Shown: positions 20,691-31,469 of the stretch, piece by piece
How the letters are laid out: the number at the start of each line of letters is the position of its first letter
Position numbering within the stretch: the stretch's first letter is position 1
Source: Gari tellinella
Lineage: Eukaryota; Mollusca; Bivalvia; Cardiida; Psammobiidae
Direction of reading: 5' to 3'
DNA: 64,000 nt
NCBI GenBank assembly: GCA_922989275.2
Contig: OV277864.1
Coordinates: 50,777,550-50,841,549 of the forward strand
Position numbers and translations under genes: made by a program
The notes under the pieces: generated by a model
What the model saw: only the letters and a program-made list of their open reading frames with translations
Databases searched by the model: none
Told to the model about the DNA's origin: nothing

Positions 20691-21295
20691 TTTATCACAT
20701 AAACGTGCCAAATATAGAGGTCCGTAAAAATCGTATGGCCCACTGGGCATATATTTTATACTAATTCTCGAATCACCAAAATACTGTACTACTACGCCGA
20801 CTTTAAATCAGTTAAGAGAATCAAGACAAACTAAGATCATCACTAGGGATTTAAAACATTTCCAAGTGTCCTAAAAACATTTCTCGAGCAGTCCCGCAAA
20901 CTTAGGCTGCAAATCAGGCTACTTAGAGCTCTAGTATTGACAGTGACTCAGACTGTTTTTCAAATTTAGACGTTACAATGATAATGACGTCGTGTTGCTA
21001 TAACGACGTTATTTTGAAAACGAAACTAGATTCTAAATGTCGAATTGATCATTTTAGTCAATTAGAACAGTTTTGAATTAAATATTAATTTAAAATTTGA
21101 ATATGGTATCAGAGAAGTCTTTTCACAACACATTGATGTTGATTTTCTTTATTTTAGTTTGAAAGGTGTTTTTATCTACGGATGAATAAAACCGAATAAC
21201 ACCTATGACGAATCGTTTTACTAAGAGCCGAGGGCAAAAGTGAAAGTAAGACCGTTCGGATTTTCGTGTCATTTGGTGTTTATGTGATAAATAGG
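20691..21295. mobile_element. TTTATCACATAAAC-ended element, copy 1
   Basis: TTTATCACATAAACGTGCC at the left and GGTGTTTATGTGATAAA at the right. An inverted copy occupies 26811-27838 and contains an insertion. No coding frame. Confidence 0.75.
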
Positions 21296-21446
21296 ATATC
21301 AAATTCGTGTGTTGTCAGTCGTAAATTTATTGAACTCGTTGGATAAAATGATATGTTGCTCGCCAAGGCTCGCAAAATATTATTTTATCCAACTCGTTCA
21401 ATAAATTCACGACTGACAACACACTCATTCAATATCCTCTATTTAT
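21293..21446. mobile_element. Palindromic element GGATATTGAATGAGTGT, copy 1
   Basis: Arms ATTTATTGAACTCGTTGGAT and its mirror fold into a hairpin with loop TTGCTCGCCAAGGCTCGCAA-like. It abuts the 20691-21295 element directly, the same pairing as at 26657-26810. Confidence 0.78.
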
Positions 21447-21483
21447 ATTTTTTTTACTATACTTCTATTATAGATACAAGGTA

Positions 21484-22755
21484 AACAGCGCAATTCAACA
21501 CCTAGTCTTTACTATCCACTTAAGCTGATGCTAAAATAGACTCGATCGCCGATATTCTCTTGTGGTACCCTCGGGAAAGGATTAATTTATCAATATCTAC
21601 TTTTTATTTCATCAAATTCCGTCAAATAACGCCACAGTATGTGAATTATAACGAAAATAAGCATCAAAAAGTTTTATGTCGTTTTCATGGTACATAGCAA
21701 CGAATGTACATGTAGGGGTGATCTGTTATTTGTCCACAATAAACGGCCTATGCCACTGGAACTTTCACCAAATATTATAAATCATCTTTAAATGAAATAT
21801 TATCAGTTTTATATAATTTACATAGAATGCAAAATTAAAAGAAACTTTACCTGTTTAATTTTGACCAATGAGATCGCTCCGTTCATTCAATTCATTCCGG
21901 TATTCAAAATGGCATTCACAATGAAATGAGTCTTTCACTTGTCAATTTCATGCCAAATTACATGTATATTTCATATAGCTGATAGTGAAGAGGGTCATGT
22001 TCCGACACAAACGCGTTTGCTCTAATGAAATTAGGTGATAGTTCCAGCCGTAAAGGCCGTTAAATGTGCAAACCGACTAGATTACCCCTTATTTTGGGCA
22101 ATAAATTCTGTACCAAGAGAACAGCGCAATTCAACACCTAGTCTTTACTATCGACTTAAGCTGATGCTAAAATAGACTCGATCGCCGATATTCTCTTGTG
22201 GTATCCTCGGGAAATGATTAATTTATCAATATCTACTTTTTATTTCATCAAATTCCGTCAAATAACGCCACAGTATGTGAATTATAACGAAAATAAGCAT
22301 CAAAAAGTTTTATGTCGTTTTCATGGTACATAGCAACGAATGTACATGTAGGGGTGATCTGTTATTTGTCCACAATAAACGGCCTATGCCACTGGAACTT
22401 TCACCAAATATTATAAATCATCTTTAAATGAAATATTATCAGTTTTATATAATTTACATAGAATGCAAAATTAAAAGAAACTTTACCTGTTTAATTTTGA
22501 CCAATGAGATCGCTCCGTTCATTCAATTTATTCCGGTATTCAAAATGGCATTCACAATGAAATGAGTCTTTCACTTGTCAATTTCATGCCAAATTACATG
22601 TATATTTCATATAGCTGATAGTGAAGAGGGTCATGTTCCGACACAAACGCGTTTGCTCTAATGAAATTAGGTGAAAGTTCCAGTCGTAAAGGCCGTTAAA
22701 TGTGCAAACCGACTAGATTACCCCTTATTTTGGGCAATAAATTCTGTACCAAGAG
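21484..22755. repeat. Two-copy tandem duplication, period 636 bp
   Basis: AACAGCGCAATTCAACACCT starts at 21484 and again at 22120. Internal landmarks (CGAATGTACATGTAGGGG at 21701 and 22337) keep the same 636 spacing, with only a few substitutions. A 48-bp inverted piece of the unit (22759-22806) follows. Confidence 0.92.
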
Positions 22756-22879
22756 AACGACATAAAACTTTTTGATGCTTATTTTCGTTATAATTCACGT
22801 ACTGTGAATTTGTTTTTTTTAAGGGGTGGGGGGGGGGGGGGGTGTTAATAGATAATAAAGTATGTGTCAAGTACCTGTG

Positions 22880-24096
22880 AACAAATGGATTCGATTTGAT
22901 AACTGTTCAAATAATTATGAAACCAGCAGAATAAGATTGTTTTCCCCATTTCTGAGCAGACATATTACCAGATCTAACATATATATTATTAAATTTTGCG
23001 TAAAAATGATGTAATATATGTAATAAAAAAATTAAAAAATTCGTGGGTACGAAATGACCAAAAATATGGGTACGAAATGACTAGTGAATTTGAAAGGGTA
23101 CGAATCGACCAAAAATATGGGTACGAACTGACCCAAAAAATAGGGTACAAAAAGGCGAGGGTACGAAATGACCAGTTCCCTTCCATTCTACCCACCAACA
23201 TGGCTCAGCTTTGTAAAGGACGAGTAAAGTCGTCGCTAGGCTTGAGAGAGAAAGAGAGATAGAGACAGGCAGAGAGACAGAGAGACGTAGAGAAGAGAGA
23301 CATAGACATGGACAGAGATATATATATATATAGAGAGATAGACAGACAGAGAGAGAGAGAGAGATTGAGAGAGAGACTTGAGATGTGAATCAAACAGAGA
23401 AAGAAAGAAAAAGAGAGAAAGGAAAAAGGCGATATAACATACTGCATGACAGAATCTACTCGAAAGGAAAGAATGAAGATGTTATCATAAGAGAATTATC
23501 AGTGACATGTACTTGGACTCGTTCACCCCTGTCTGGCATGGATGTACAGTGCTCCCTCCCTACAACAACGCCGAATGGGAGGCTTACATTATGTGTGTTG
23601 TTCGGAGGGAGTTGTTATAGGGAGGGAAACTTAATACACTCAGTGTGCAAACAGTTTGAAGGCGGCGCGCCTGATCTGATTCCAATTGTTGGTTACTCGA
23701 CATTATGTTTCTTCAAAAGGCTTAAGTATTACTTTCAGAAAAACAGCCGCGAGACGGCATTTTTAAGCAAAAAGGCAGAAGATATTACAGCAGTGAAAAA
23801 ATTGTCTTGGATAGGGAACACCTGCTAGTCTAGTTCCCGTCGTACTTAGAAAGTACGTCAGGCAAAGCGCAATAATGGCCGCCCCATGAAATACAGGAAA
23901 ATGGGTGGAGTTATATGAGCTGTAATAGGGGGTTTTCTTATTTGAGGTGGTTCGCAATGTCTTATTGTGTTATTCAAAACTAAATTACCAATTAAAAAAT
24001 ATGTGGTTAGCGACTGAATTCAGCAGAAATTCGTTTAAGAATCATTTTAAAGCACTCCTATTTTCGGCTTCTGTATAGATAAGTTGGGTAGAAATA
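22880..24096. repeat. Low-complexity and repeat region, no gene
   Basis: 23040-23175 repeats GGGTACGAAATGACCA about six times. 23230-23430 is an AGAGAGA-rich purine tract. 23540-23650 holds a half TA-b MITE (ACAGTGCTCCCTCCCTACAA) and a decayed core I. The 147-codon plus-strand frame at 23385-23828 runs across these repeats and is not supported as a gene. Confidence 0.6.
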
Positions 24097-24170
24097 GAGT
24101 ATCGTTGGTGTAGTGGTTAGTGTCCTTGCTTCTGGTCGAGACAACCCGGGTTCGAATCCCAGCCGACTCA
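24097..24170 (+). tRNA. tRNA-like sequence, possibly a SINE head or pseudo-tRNA
   Basis: An A-box-like TTGGTGTAGTGGTTAG and a B-box GGTTCGAATCC are at correct spacing, and a TTTT terminator follows. Only the outer GAGT/ACTC part of the acceptor stem pairs well, and the anticodon stem is weak. The loop would present CTG. Could be pol III-transcribed; not a confident functional tRNA. Confidence 0.4.
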
Positions 24171-24572
24171 ATATTCTTTTTATTCTTTATTTGGAAATGT
24201 ATTTTCAATATAAAACGTTAAATAGTTTTACCATCGAATAACAACTGTAAGAACATTAAAATGTAAAATTCAATGAGTTTAAAAATGTTGATGAAATCTC
24301 AGAATTTCCTCAATTTTCCCCTACGGAACCTGAAACAAATGTAAAAGTGTAGATCTATATGTACACGAATGAATAACGACGCGATTCATTCGTGATATGT
24401 ATCAGAATCTGTAAAATGAACCTATAGCATTGTTTTCTCCATGTTTGGATGGAATTACAATATTTTGGAAGTTATACGGCGAGACAGTAATAGGGTCAAT
24501 GCATTAATTGGTAGCCAATCTATGAAGGCATACCGGTATGATAAACACATCACCAGCTGGCAGTGCGTTACT

Positions 24573-24723
24573 TAAGAAATGAATTGATTTTTTTCGGTGT
24601 TCAAGCGAAATGAACGACAGAAAATTATCGGCAAATACCATGAATCGCGTTCATTGTAAATTTGCCGATAATTTTCTGTCGTTCATTTCGCTTGAACACC
24701 GAAAAAAATCTGTTCATTTCTTA
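24573..24723. repeat. Foldback, about 68-bp arms
   Basis: TAAGAAATGAA leads into TTTTTTTCGGTGTTCAAGCG and ends in the exact mirror CGCTTGAACACCGAAAAAAA. The central loop is about 15 nt. TAAGAAATGAACACCG recurs alone at 25699, a solo end of the same family. Confidence 0.85.
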
Positions 24724-25322
24724 TATTTACATTATTTTATCTTTATATTTGTTATGAAAAAAATTCAGACTTTCAGTTTTTAAAGGAGAAATGGTGTTGA
24801 AAAGGGGAAAAGTACGTCGAAGAAATAAACTTAAAATAACAGCTTTAACGAAGTTAACTCCGCCCCCTGTAACCAAATAACATAGCTAGATCTATAACTA
24901 GTTGCGCGGATAATATAGTTCTCAAATTCACTTCAGGTTTTTACTAGGGAAAAATACTTTTAAGTACATCCAAGTACGTTTTCCTTCTCCTCAATCGGGT
25001 TTTTAATTCATGCAACGGTGCAAGCACTCGTCAAGTGTGAACGCTAATACCGTATTCTTAACGGACACTCCGGAGCTGAGAGGCACCATATGGGGTATTT
25101 ATGGTTTTGGAACCAATACTCGGAGCCTAAGTTGGAACCGGACAGGAGCTGAGGATTACTAGTGTTTTGTGATTTTTTTTCTATCATCAGCGCTATTTAC
25201 CAGTAATTTCAGTGATTATTCTGTAAAGTTTCTGTGAACAAGTTTCAAGTTGTCGGGGGAGTATGTCACAGTGTGTAGGTTTATCATGACTTGAACGGCC
25301 TTACTGTACACGTGCGCTTTTA

Positions 25323-25392
25323 TGGCGACGTGGTAGAGTGATGACTGCGAACCTGGCGACCCGGGTTCAAACCCGGGTCGGCGCGGGTGTTT
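25323..25392 (+). tRNA. tRNA-like sequence, SINE-type
   Basis: ATGGCGACGTGGTAGAGTGA resembles an A box; CGGGTTCAAACCCG is a strong T-arm with B box. The acceptor stem is poor, so a tRNA-derived repeat is more likely than a gene. 24724-25320 and 25393-25745 show no coding signal. Confidence 0.4.
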
Positions 25393-26656
25393 CTTTATAA
25401 AGAACACCCGGTTACATTGGGCGCCAAAAAATTGTTTGTGGTGGGTATAAAAATTCGTAGCAGACGGATAAAGTTTCGGAGCGCTTCCTACTGCATTTTT
25501 TCACAATGTGTGTAAATAATTTATATCAATATGAATATAAAATCTATATATATTGGTATTTAGTGTTTAAAAAAAAGATTGGGAAATAAACTAGATTCAA
25601 TCTAGGTCAAATACAACGTGGATTTCTAATTTTAGAGTAGTGAAGATTAATGCGCAGCGACATAACCCTAAGCTCCGCCTCCTAAGGTTTGAGTGTCTAT
25701 AAGAAATGAACACCGATTTTTACAATGGAAAGAGATAGTCATATTATGGAAGGCCGGTGCTCCATGCTAAATGCTTAATGCGAATTGCTATATGCGAAAT
25801 GCTAAATGCGAAATGCGCAATGCTAATTAAATACAAAACTCTATTAGGGGGTGTTAAATGCTAAATGCTATTTGTAAAATGCCAAATGCTAAATGCTGAT
25901 TGCGAAATGAGTGTTACGAAATGCCATTTGCGAATTGCAAAAATGCTAAATGAGAATTGCAAAAATGCTATTTGCAAATTCCTAAATGCCAATTGCGAAT
26001 TGCTGTACTAAGGCCAAACAAAAATATATATCTGTTTCTAGTAACCGGACCGACCCTAGTTTTTCCCTCCGACCCTAAACATTATTTTTACTTTTTTCGA
26101 AAAACGTATCAGCGAATGTCGGTCATTTTTGCGGCGCATGTGACAGTCGGTTTTTTAGGGATATGTTTAAGAAAATATTCTTCAGTTAATTATTTAAAAA
26201 GCTGCTTTATAGTCATTTAAATGTTTTAAAATTTGATTTTTAAATAAGATTATAGAAAATATCTAAGAGAAATTTTATCTAAATCTGTCATACAGTACCT
26301 TCCTTGCAGATATGATCTGCTAGTTAATTAACCATTGACAATTTCAACATGCAGACAACACATTTTATTGACATATTTGACAAGCATACAACATATTTCA
26401 AAATACTATTGATTCCACCTATCATATATAAGTCACTACTTTGCCGGTTTGATATACCAATATTGGTTAACAATTATACTAATTTCAATTTTTAAGGTTA
26501 TTTTGGTAATGGGATCTATCAATTAAATTAACTATTTGAATAGATATGTTATGGTATTCTATGTATGGCTGAGGGCTCTGCAAAATAAAATAAATTCATA
26601 TGTTTTCATATATATGAATATGATTATATAAAATACTCCATCAGAAGTTATATATA

Positions 26657-26810
26657 TAGAGGATATTGAATGAGTGTTTTTTCAGTAATGAATTTATTGA
26701 ACGAGTTGGATAAAAATGATAAGTTGCGAGCCTTGGCGAGCAACATATCATTTTTATCCAACGAGTTCAATAAATTTATTACTGAAAAAACACGAATTTA
26801 ATATCCTTTT
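26657..26810. mobile_element. Palindromic element GGATATTGAATGAGTGT, copy 2
   Basis: GAGGATATTGAATGAGTGTT, then AATTTATTGAACGAGTTGGA with mirrored second half ending AATTTAATATCC. Adjacent to the next element, as in copy 1. Confidence 0.78.
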
Positions 26811-27838
26811 TATCACATAAACACCAAATGACACCAAAATCCGAACGGTCTTACTTTCACTTTTGCCCTCGGCTCTTAGGTAAACGACTCGCAACCAGAT
26901 GGTGCATTAAAAAAAGTGATTTGTAAATATGTGTCAAACGCTTATATAAATGGTAAAGAATTAGTTTAAGATAAGAAATTCTGGCCCGGCATTGGCGGAC
27001 AGAAGGCAAAATAGGGGAAACCGCTTAGACCAATGGACCACGGAACTATCCGTTTATCTCGGATCGATTTAACGTATTTCAATGTGTAGCGATCGAAAGT
27101 GCATACAACTTCACAATTCGGCTCGGGTTTATGTCTGAGCCCGTGTAGAGAAGCAACAACAACAACTATACCGTCTACTAGTCGGTATAGAAAAACGATG
27201 GAAAATATCTAAAAATCTAAGATTCGGTGACGATTCTTGAGACTTTTTTTGGACTGATCATATTTTTTTAATGTCAAAGGCCAAATAATGCCACAAATTT
27301 GCTTTTATTTGAGTATTTTATTTTATTTTGACAAGTACACCATCCGGTTGCGAGTCCCTTTAACGTAAAGAAAATCAACACCATTACGTTTTGAAAAGAC
27401 TTCTCTGATACCATATTCAAATTTTAAATTAATATTTAAATTAAAGTTGTTCTAATTGACTGAAAATGATCATTTGACATAAAGAATCTATTTTCGTTTT
27501 CAAAATAACGTCAAGACGTAACATGACGTCATTATCATTGTAACGTCTAAATTTGAAAAACAGTCTGAGTCACTGTTAATACTAAAGTCTACGTAGTATT
27601 AAGTTTAGCCTGATTTGCAGCCTGAGTTTGCAAGACTGCTAGGGATAATGTTTCTAGGACACTTCGAAATGTTTCAATACCTAGTGGTGATCTATGTTTG
27701 TCTAGATTCTCTTAACTGATTTACAGTCGGCGTAGTAGTACATTATTTTGGTGATTCGAAAATTAGTATAAAATATATGCCCAGTGGGCCATACGATTTT
27801 TACGGCCCTCTATATTTTGCACGTTTATGTGATAAATC
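26811..27838. mobile_element. TTTATCACATAAAC-ended element, copy 2 (inverted), with insert
   Basis: An inverted match to 20691-21295 (for example GAACGGTCTTACTTTCACTT and CCCAGTGGGCCATACGATTT). It is interrupted after GGCTCTTAG by a GACTCGCAACC-ended element (26879-27364). Confidence 0.75.
26879..27364. mobile_element. GACTCGCAACC-ended element lacking its B box
   Basis: ACGACTCGCAACCAGATGG and the mirror CCATCCGGTTGCGAGTCCC. Compared with 30873-31387, the segment around GGGATTCGAACCC is deleted, while the A-box-side GGGGAAACCGCTTAGACCA is kept. Confidence 0.75.
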
Positions 27839-28326
27839 ATTATACTTTTTTTTGGCATGTAATAGGAAACACAGGTAATTTTTTTATTTGGCCTAAATGC
27901 GATTTGCTAAATGTTAAAAGCGATTTGCTGAATGTCAAATGATTAAGGAAAACGGCCATTTGAAGAAACCGTCAAGGCATTTGGCTTTTGGCGCAAATAA
28001 CATTAAGCATTTGGCAAATAGCTATTCGCATTGGCATTGGCAAATAGCATTCCGCAAACAGCAATTTGCATTTAGCATTTAGTATTTTTCAACTAGCAAT
28101 TAGCATGGCGCACCGGCCTTCCTAAGATAGGGCGAATGTAAATATATGGCGTTGGCTCTCGACGTTCTTGGCGGAAACAAACGATCAGGCTCGCACCATG
28201 GCGTTCGTCAGATCGGCTATTTCCGCCAAGACCGTCTCGATCTTAATACATCGCCCTGTAGCGCGTTCAATTACCATTGTTTTTTGTTAAGGTGAGCAGT
28301 TTAAACCCTTTGTGCAGCTTGCAGAG

Positions 28327-28563
28327 TACAGTAGAGAAAACATTTTCTTTCCAAATAACCCCGGTTAAGCTTAAACTATTATTCTCATTGCAAACAGTTT
28401 GGAGCCAGATCAGACGCCGGGTAACCTGGCGTCTGATCAGGCTCCAAACTGTTTGCCACTCAGATTAAAACTGGTAGTATGAATTGTCAAAATGTTGTTA
28501 TTTTCTATTTTTCATTGCGATGCATTTGCGTTTGAACGAAATAATTACGTTTTTTCCACTGTA
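28327..28563. mobile_element. MITE TA-c with core I-a
   Basis: TACAGTAGAGAAAACATTTT and GTTTTTTCCACTGTA arms; core I-a GCAAACAGTTTGGAGCCAGA with apex GCCGGGTAACCTGGC at 28389-28457. Confidence 0.78.
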
Positions 28564-28830
28564 TTTCAGACCGGATAGCCAACTCGCAAACGATGGCCAT
28601 CGACGGCCATCGATTTATTTACTGAACTCATCACTTGTTAACAGTAGAGTTCAATGCCCAGTGAATAACCCAGTAAACTGGCTGATATCGACCAAAACGG
28701 GGTCAATATATAGCCAGAGTTATCGGTCCTAAAATACGTTTTCGCCACTGTATTTCAGAACGGTAGCCAACTTTCAATCGATGGCCATCGACGGCCATCG
28801 ATTTCTTTACTGAACGCATCACTGGATCAC
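28550..28830. repeat. Two 186-bp tandem copies with GATGGCCATCG
   Basis: CACTGTATTTCAGAMCGG ... CGATGGCCATCGACGGCCAT CGATTT occurs near 28556-28640 and again near 28742-28820. The second copy abuts the truncated retroelement. Confidence 0.7.
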
Positions 28831-28855
28831 ACTGACAACTTGTAAGAATAATATA

Positions 28856-29110
28856 TTGTTCTTCTAGTGCTATCTCATGGTAACCGGACTTCATGTCAAC
28901 TTTAGTGGCTCCTTGAAGACATTCAAATATCTCTTCAATTACTGGCAGTGCATAGGAGTCTTTATGGTCCTTTGGTTTATGAGACGATAATCTACACACG
29001 TTCGTAGGCTTCCTGACTTATTTCGAACGAGTACAATAGGTAAAGTACAGAGATTCTTGGATGGGCGTACAATGCTTTACCAAATGTTGTCTGACCTCTC
29101 TACCATTGCA
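28856..29110 (-). pseudogene. Broken Ty3/Gypsy reverse transcriptase fragment
   Basis: On the minus strand, PIVLVRNKSGSLRTCVDYRL, INQRTIK, then (after a one-base frame change near 28962) DSYALPVIEEIFECLQGA and VDMKSGYHEIALEEQ. This is the N-terminal fingers/palm part of a Ty3/Gypsy-type RT. The catalytic YxDD box would follow but is missing; the copy ends at unrelated tandem repeats. No LTR, protease or integrase is seen nearby. It is inactive. Confidence 0.85.
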
Positions 29111-29129
29111 GGTTGAATCCGCCTGTGCC

Positions 29130-29362
29130 ATTGTTTAGCCCTTTTGCGCCAAGTGGATTCTTCCATGTTTTATATTGGATTAGTCCATTTTTTATCAAAG
29201 GGATGCCTGATCAAGAGTTTCATTTTCATTTTGTTTTATATTGAAATTCCTATCAGTAAACAGTGTAGACTCTGATCAGACGCCGCATAATGCGGCGTCT
29301 GATCAGAGTCTACACTGTTTGCCTATGTCCCATATATGGGATCGTTGGCACAAATGAGTTAA
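29130..29362. mobile_element. TTAA-type MITE with a hybrid core I
   Basis: The palindrome 29258-29322 has outer blocks of type I-b (AACAGTGTAGACTCTGATCA) but the apex of type I-a (GACGCCGCATAATGCGGCGT). Arms TTAGCCCTTTTGCGCC and GGCACAAATGAGTTAA are of TTAA-b type. Confidence 0.7.
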
Positions 29363-30175
29363 TTGGGGTGTCGTCATGCATGTCTATCCGAAATGTCACT
29401 TAGATTACACTGGAAAATGTCAAAGTCACCAGTAGACACGATGTCTTTATGTGATGTCACCTATTAAGTTAATTAATTAGTCCATCCTCTTGATCTTTCG
29501 AAAGAATGTTACCTTCATTGATATTCATTTTTTGTACGATGCTCTCTCTCTCTCTTTTCTTTTCAATTTCTGCTTCAGCTTCACGCCTTGCGATGGTCTC
29601 TTCTAAAACTGTGACCGGTTTTGTTGGGTTTTTTTTGGGGGGGGGGGGGTTGTTGTTTTTTTTTTAAAAAAGACTGTTTTCGATGATACTGCTACTGTCT
29701 GAGTGATCAAGTTAGAAAGTGTGACAATGTAGCTCTTTCCTTTTCTGTTCTGATAATTTACAATTCCTTGTGTGATTTCTGGTGCCAAGGTTATAAAGCT
29801 TTTGAGCTGAGTGTTAAGTCGTTCTCAAGCATTTGATTGGTCAGAACCCTGGTGTCAAAAACGTCTGGGATATTCGAGACTGAATCTTCTGTTTCCTGAA
29901 AATGTTTTGTGGTGTTTTGATAATCAAGTTGTTAATATGTATATGCTTTAATGTTGACGGAGTAATTTGTTTTAATAATGGCCTAACCTCTCGGAAACAT
30001 GATAACTCTTATATGGCGTATGTGACATTTTGTCTTTGAAATGTATTCACTGTCACACATTTCGGTCTAAGTGCGCTGAAAGTAGTATAGCAATTTACCC
30101 AGGATTCGACAATAGTGATTGCCCGACTGCCCGGGACAACTTTGAGTCAGGACAAGTTAATTTTCTATATACATG
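29363..30175. other. No gene seen
   Basis: AT-rich sequence with a CTCTCTCTCT run (29542) and a G-run/T-run junction at 29630-29665. No splice-bounded coding frame was recognised. Confidence 0.5.
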
Positions 30176-30506
30176 TACAGTGCTCCCTCAGGGAGACACA
30201 TATTGTGTGCGTTGTTCAGAGGCAGTCGTTATAGGGAGAGAATATTATAACTTGTCTTACATTTGCAAAAAGCTTGAATCCAGATCAGACACCGCGTAAC
30301 ACGGCGTCTGGTCTGGATCCAAGCTGTTTGTCACTCGTCATTAGATTCTATCAAAATATCCACTTTGAGAAAACAGCAGACGACTTTTTAAGCAGACGAT
30401 ATTGCAGCAGAAAAAACGTAATTGTCCTGTTTAGGGAAGTGCGACAAGGGTCGTTGTTAGTAGGGAATCGTTGTTGGGAGGGCCATTGTAGGGAGGGAGA
30501 ACTGTA
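30176..30506. mobile_element. MITE TA-b with core I-a
   Basis: TACAGTGCTCCCTCAGGGAG to GGGAGGGAGAACTGTA. Inner blocks GTGTGCGTTGTTCAGAGG and GCAGACGACTTTTTAAGCAG; core I-a at 30264-30333. Confidence 0.85.
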
Positions 30507-30646
30507 TTTATCCGAAAATAAAATGTATTTACTGTTATACATAATTTTTAAAACCGATTATCATTTTCTTAAGCTTAAATGCAGTGCAACAGTAATGCAG
30601 AAGCTGCTGCTGGGGAATTTTGGATTACCTTTGTATTACGTTTCAA

Positions 30647-30876
30647 TTAATCCATTCACTCATAAATGGACGGTTCCAATTTCAAAATAAGTCTTGTCCA
30701 TTTTTGACTATTTCGGGTTGATTTTAACAATGAATTTCGAAATGACAAACAGTGTAGACGCTGATCAGGAAGCCCACTGATCAGGGTCTACACTGTTTGC
30801 ATGGGACATGTGTAATCCTCACAGGTTCACTATTTGTAAACGACGAGTGTCTCGTTGCTAGGGTTGAATGTGTTAA
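30647..30876. mobile_element. MITE TTAA-b with core I-b
   Basis: TTAATCCATTCACTCATAAA ... GGGTTGAATGTGTTAA, with a shortened core at 30745-30801 (apex GAAGCCCA). Its right TTAA is shared with the next element. Confidence 0.78.
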
Positions 30877-31387
30877 AGCGACTCGCAACCAGATGGTGCA
30901 TTAAAAATAGTAATTTGTAAATATGTGTCAAACGCTTATATAAATGGTAAAGAATTAGTTCAGGATAAGAAATTCTGTTTAAAAAAATGTATTTCAATAA
31001 AAAACAATATTGGTCTCTGATGGGATTCGAACCCGGGGCCCGGCATTGGCGGACAGAAGGCAAAATAGGGGAAACCGCTTAGACCAATGGACCACGGAAC
31101 TATCCGTTTATCTCGGATCGAAAGTGCATACAACTTCGTAATTCGGCTCGTGTTTATGTCTGAGCCCGTGTAGAGAAGCAACAACAACAACTATACCGTC
31201 TACTAGTCGGTATAGAAAAACGATGGAAAGTATCTAAAAATCTAAGATTCGGTGACGATTCTTGAGACTTTTTTTGGACTGATCATATTTTTTAATGTCA
31301 GAAGCCAAATAATGCCACAAATTTGCTTTTATTTGAGTATTTTATATTATTTTGACAAGTACACCATCCGGTTGCGAGTCCCTTTAA
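30873..31387. mobile_element. GACTCGCAACC-ended element with tRNA-like insert
   Basis: TTAAAGCGACTCGCAACC and the mirror GGTTGCGAGTCCCTTTAA, both ending in TTAA. The minus-strand tRNA-like segment at 31014-31099 lies inside. Full copies here and at 58334-58876; a deleted copy at 26879-27364. Confidence 0.85.
31014..31099 (-). tRNA. tRNA-like head inside the TIR element
   Basis: On the minus strand, the A-box-like TTGGTCTAAGCGG and B-box GGTTCGAATCCC are about 45 nt apart, as in a class II tRNA (Leu/Ser type). The acceptor ends do not pair, so it is a tRNA-derived promoter or SINE head, not a working tRNA. Confidence 0.5.
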
Positions 31388-31469
31388 GCGATCTAGTGTG
31401 TTTATAGATCCCCTAGCATCTAAGGTGAATACCCGCTTAACCCGCTGCATGAATGAGTGAAGCATATAT

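Larger units (their letters stand above)
20616..22879. mobile_element. 2.26-kb element with CACAGGTACTTGACACATAC termini
   Basis: The left end CACAGGTACTTGACACATAC continues TTTATTATCTATTAA into a poly-C run. The right end is the exact mirror, with a poly-G run, TTAATAGATAATAAAG and GTACCTGTG. The same TIR appears at 41620-41940. Between the ends lie the 20691-21295 element, a palindromic element and a 636-bp tandem duplication. No protein is recognised. Confidence 0.7.
25749..28121. mobile_element. 2.37-kb composite with ATGCTAAATGC repeat termini
   Basis: GGAAGGCCGGTGCTCCATGC at the left is mirrored by GCATGGCGCACCGGCCTTCC at the right. Each end continues into 200-250 bp of degenerate ATGCTAAATGC / GCGAATTGC decamers, mirrored on the right (GCATTTAGCATTTAG). 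The interior holds copy 2 of the palindromic element and of the TTTATCACATAAAC element. No known transposase is seen. Confidence 0.7.

Noticed and set aside
23385..23828. 147-codon plus-strand frame, the longest in the window
   Set aside because: It begins in an AGAG low-complexity tract and runs through half a TA-b MITE and a decayed core I. No protein family is recognisable and there are no splice sites at its edges.
24097..24170. Calling a functional tRNA gene
   Set aside because: A and B boxes are present, but the acceptor and anticodon stems pair poorly. It is kept only as a tRNA-like sequence.
28703..28855. Extending the Gypsy RT frame to the end of the open frame at 28703
   Set aside because: After EEQ the translation comes from unrelated GATGGCCATCG tandem repeats, so the RT match stops near 28856.
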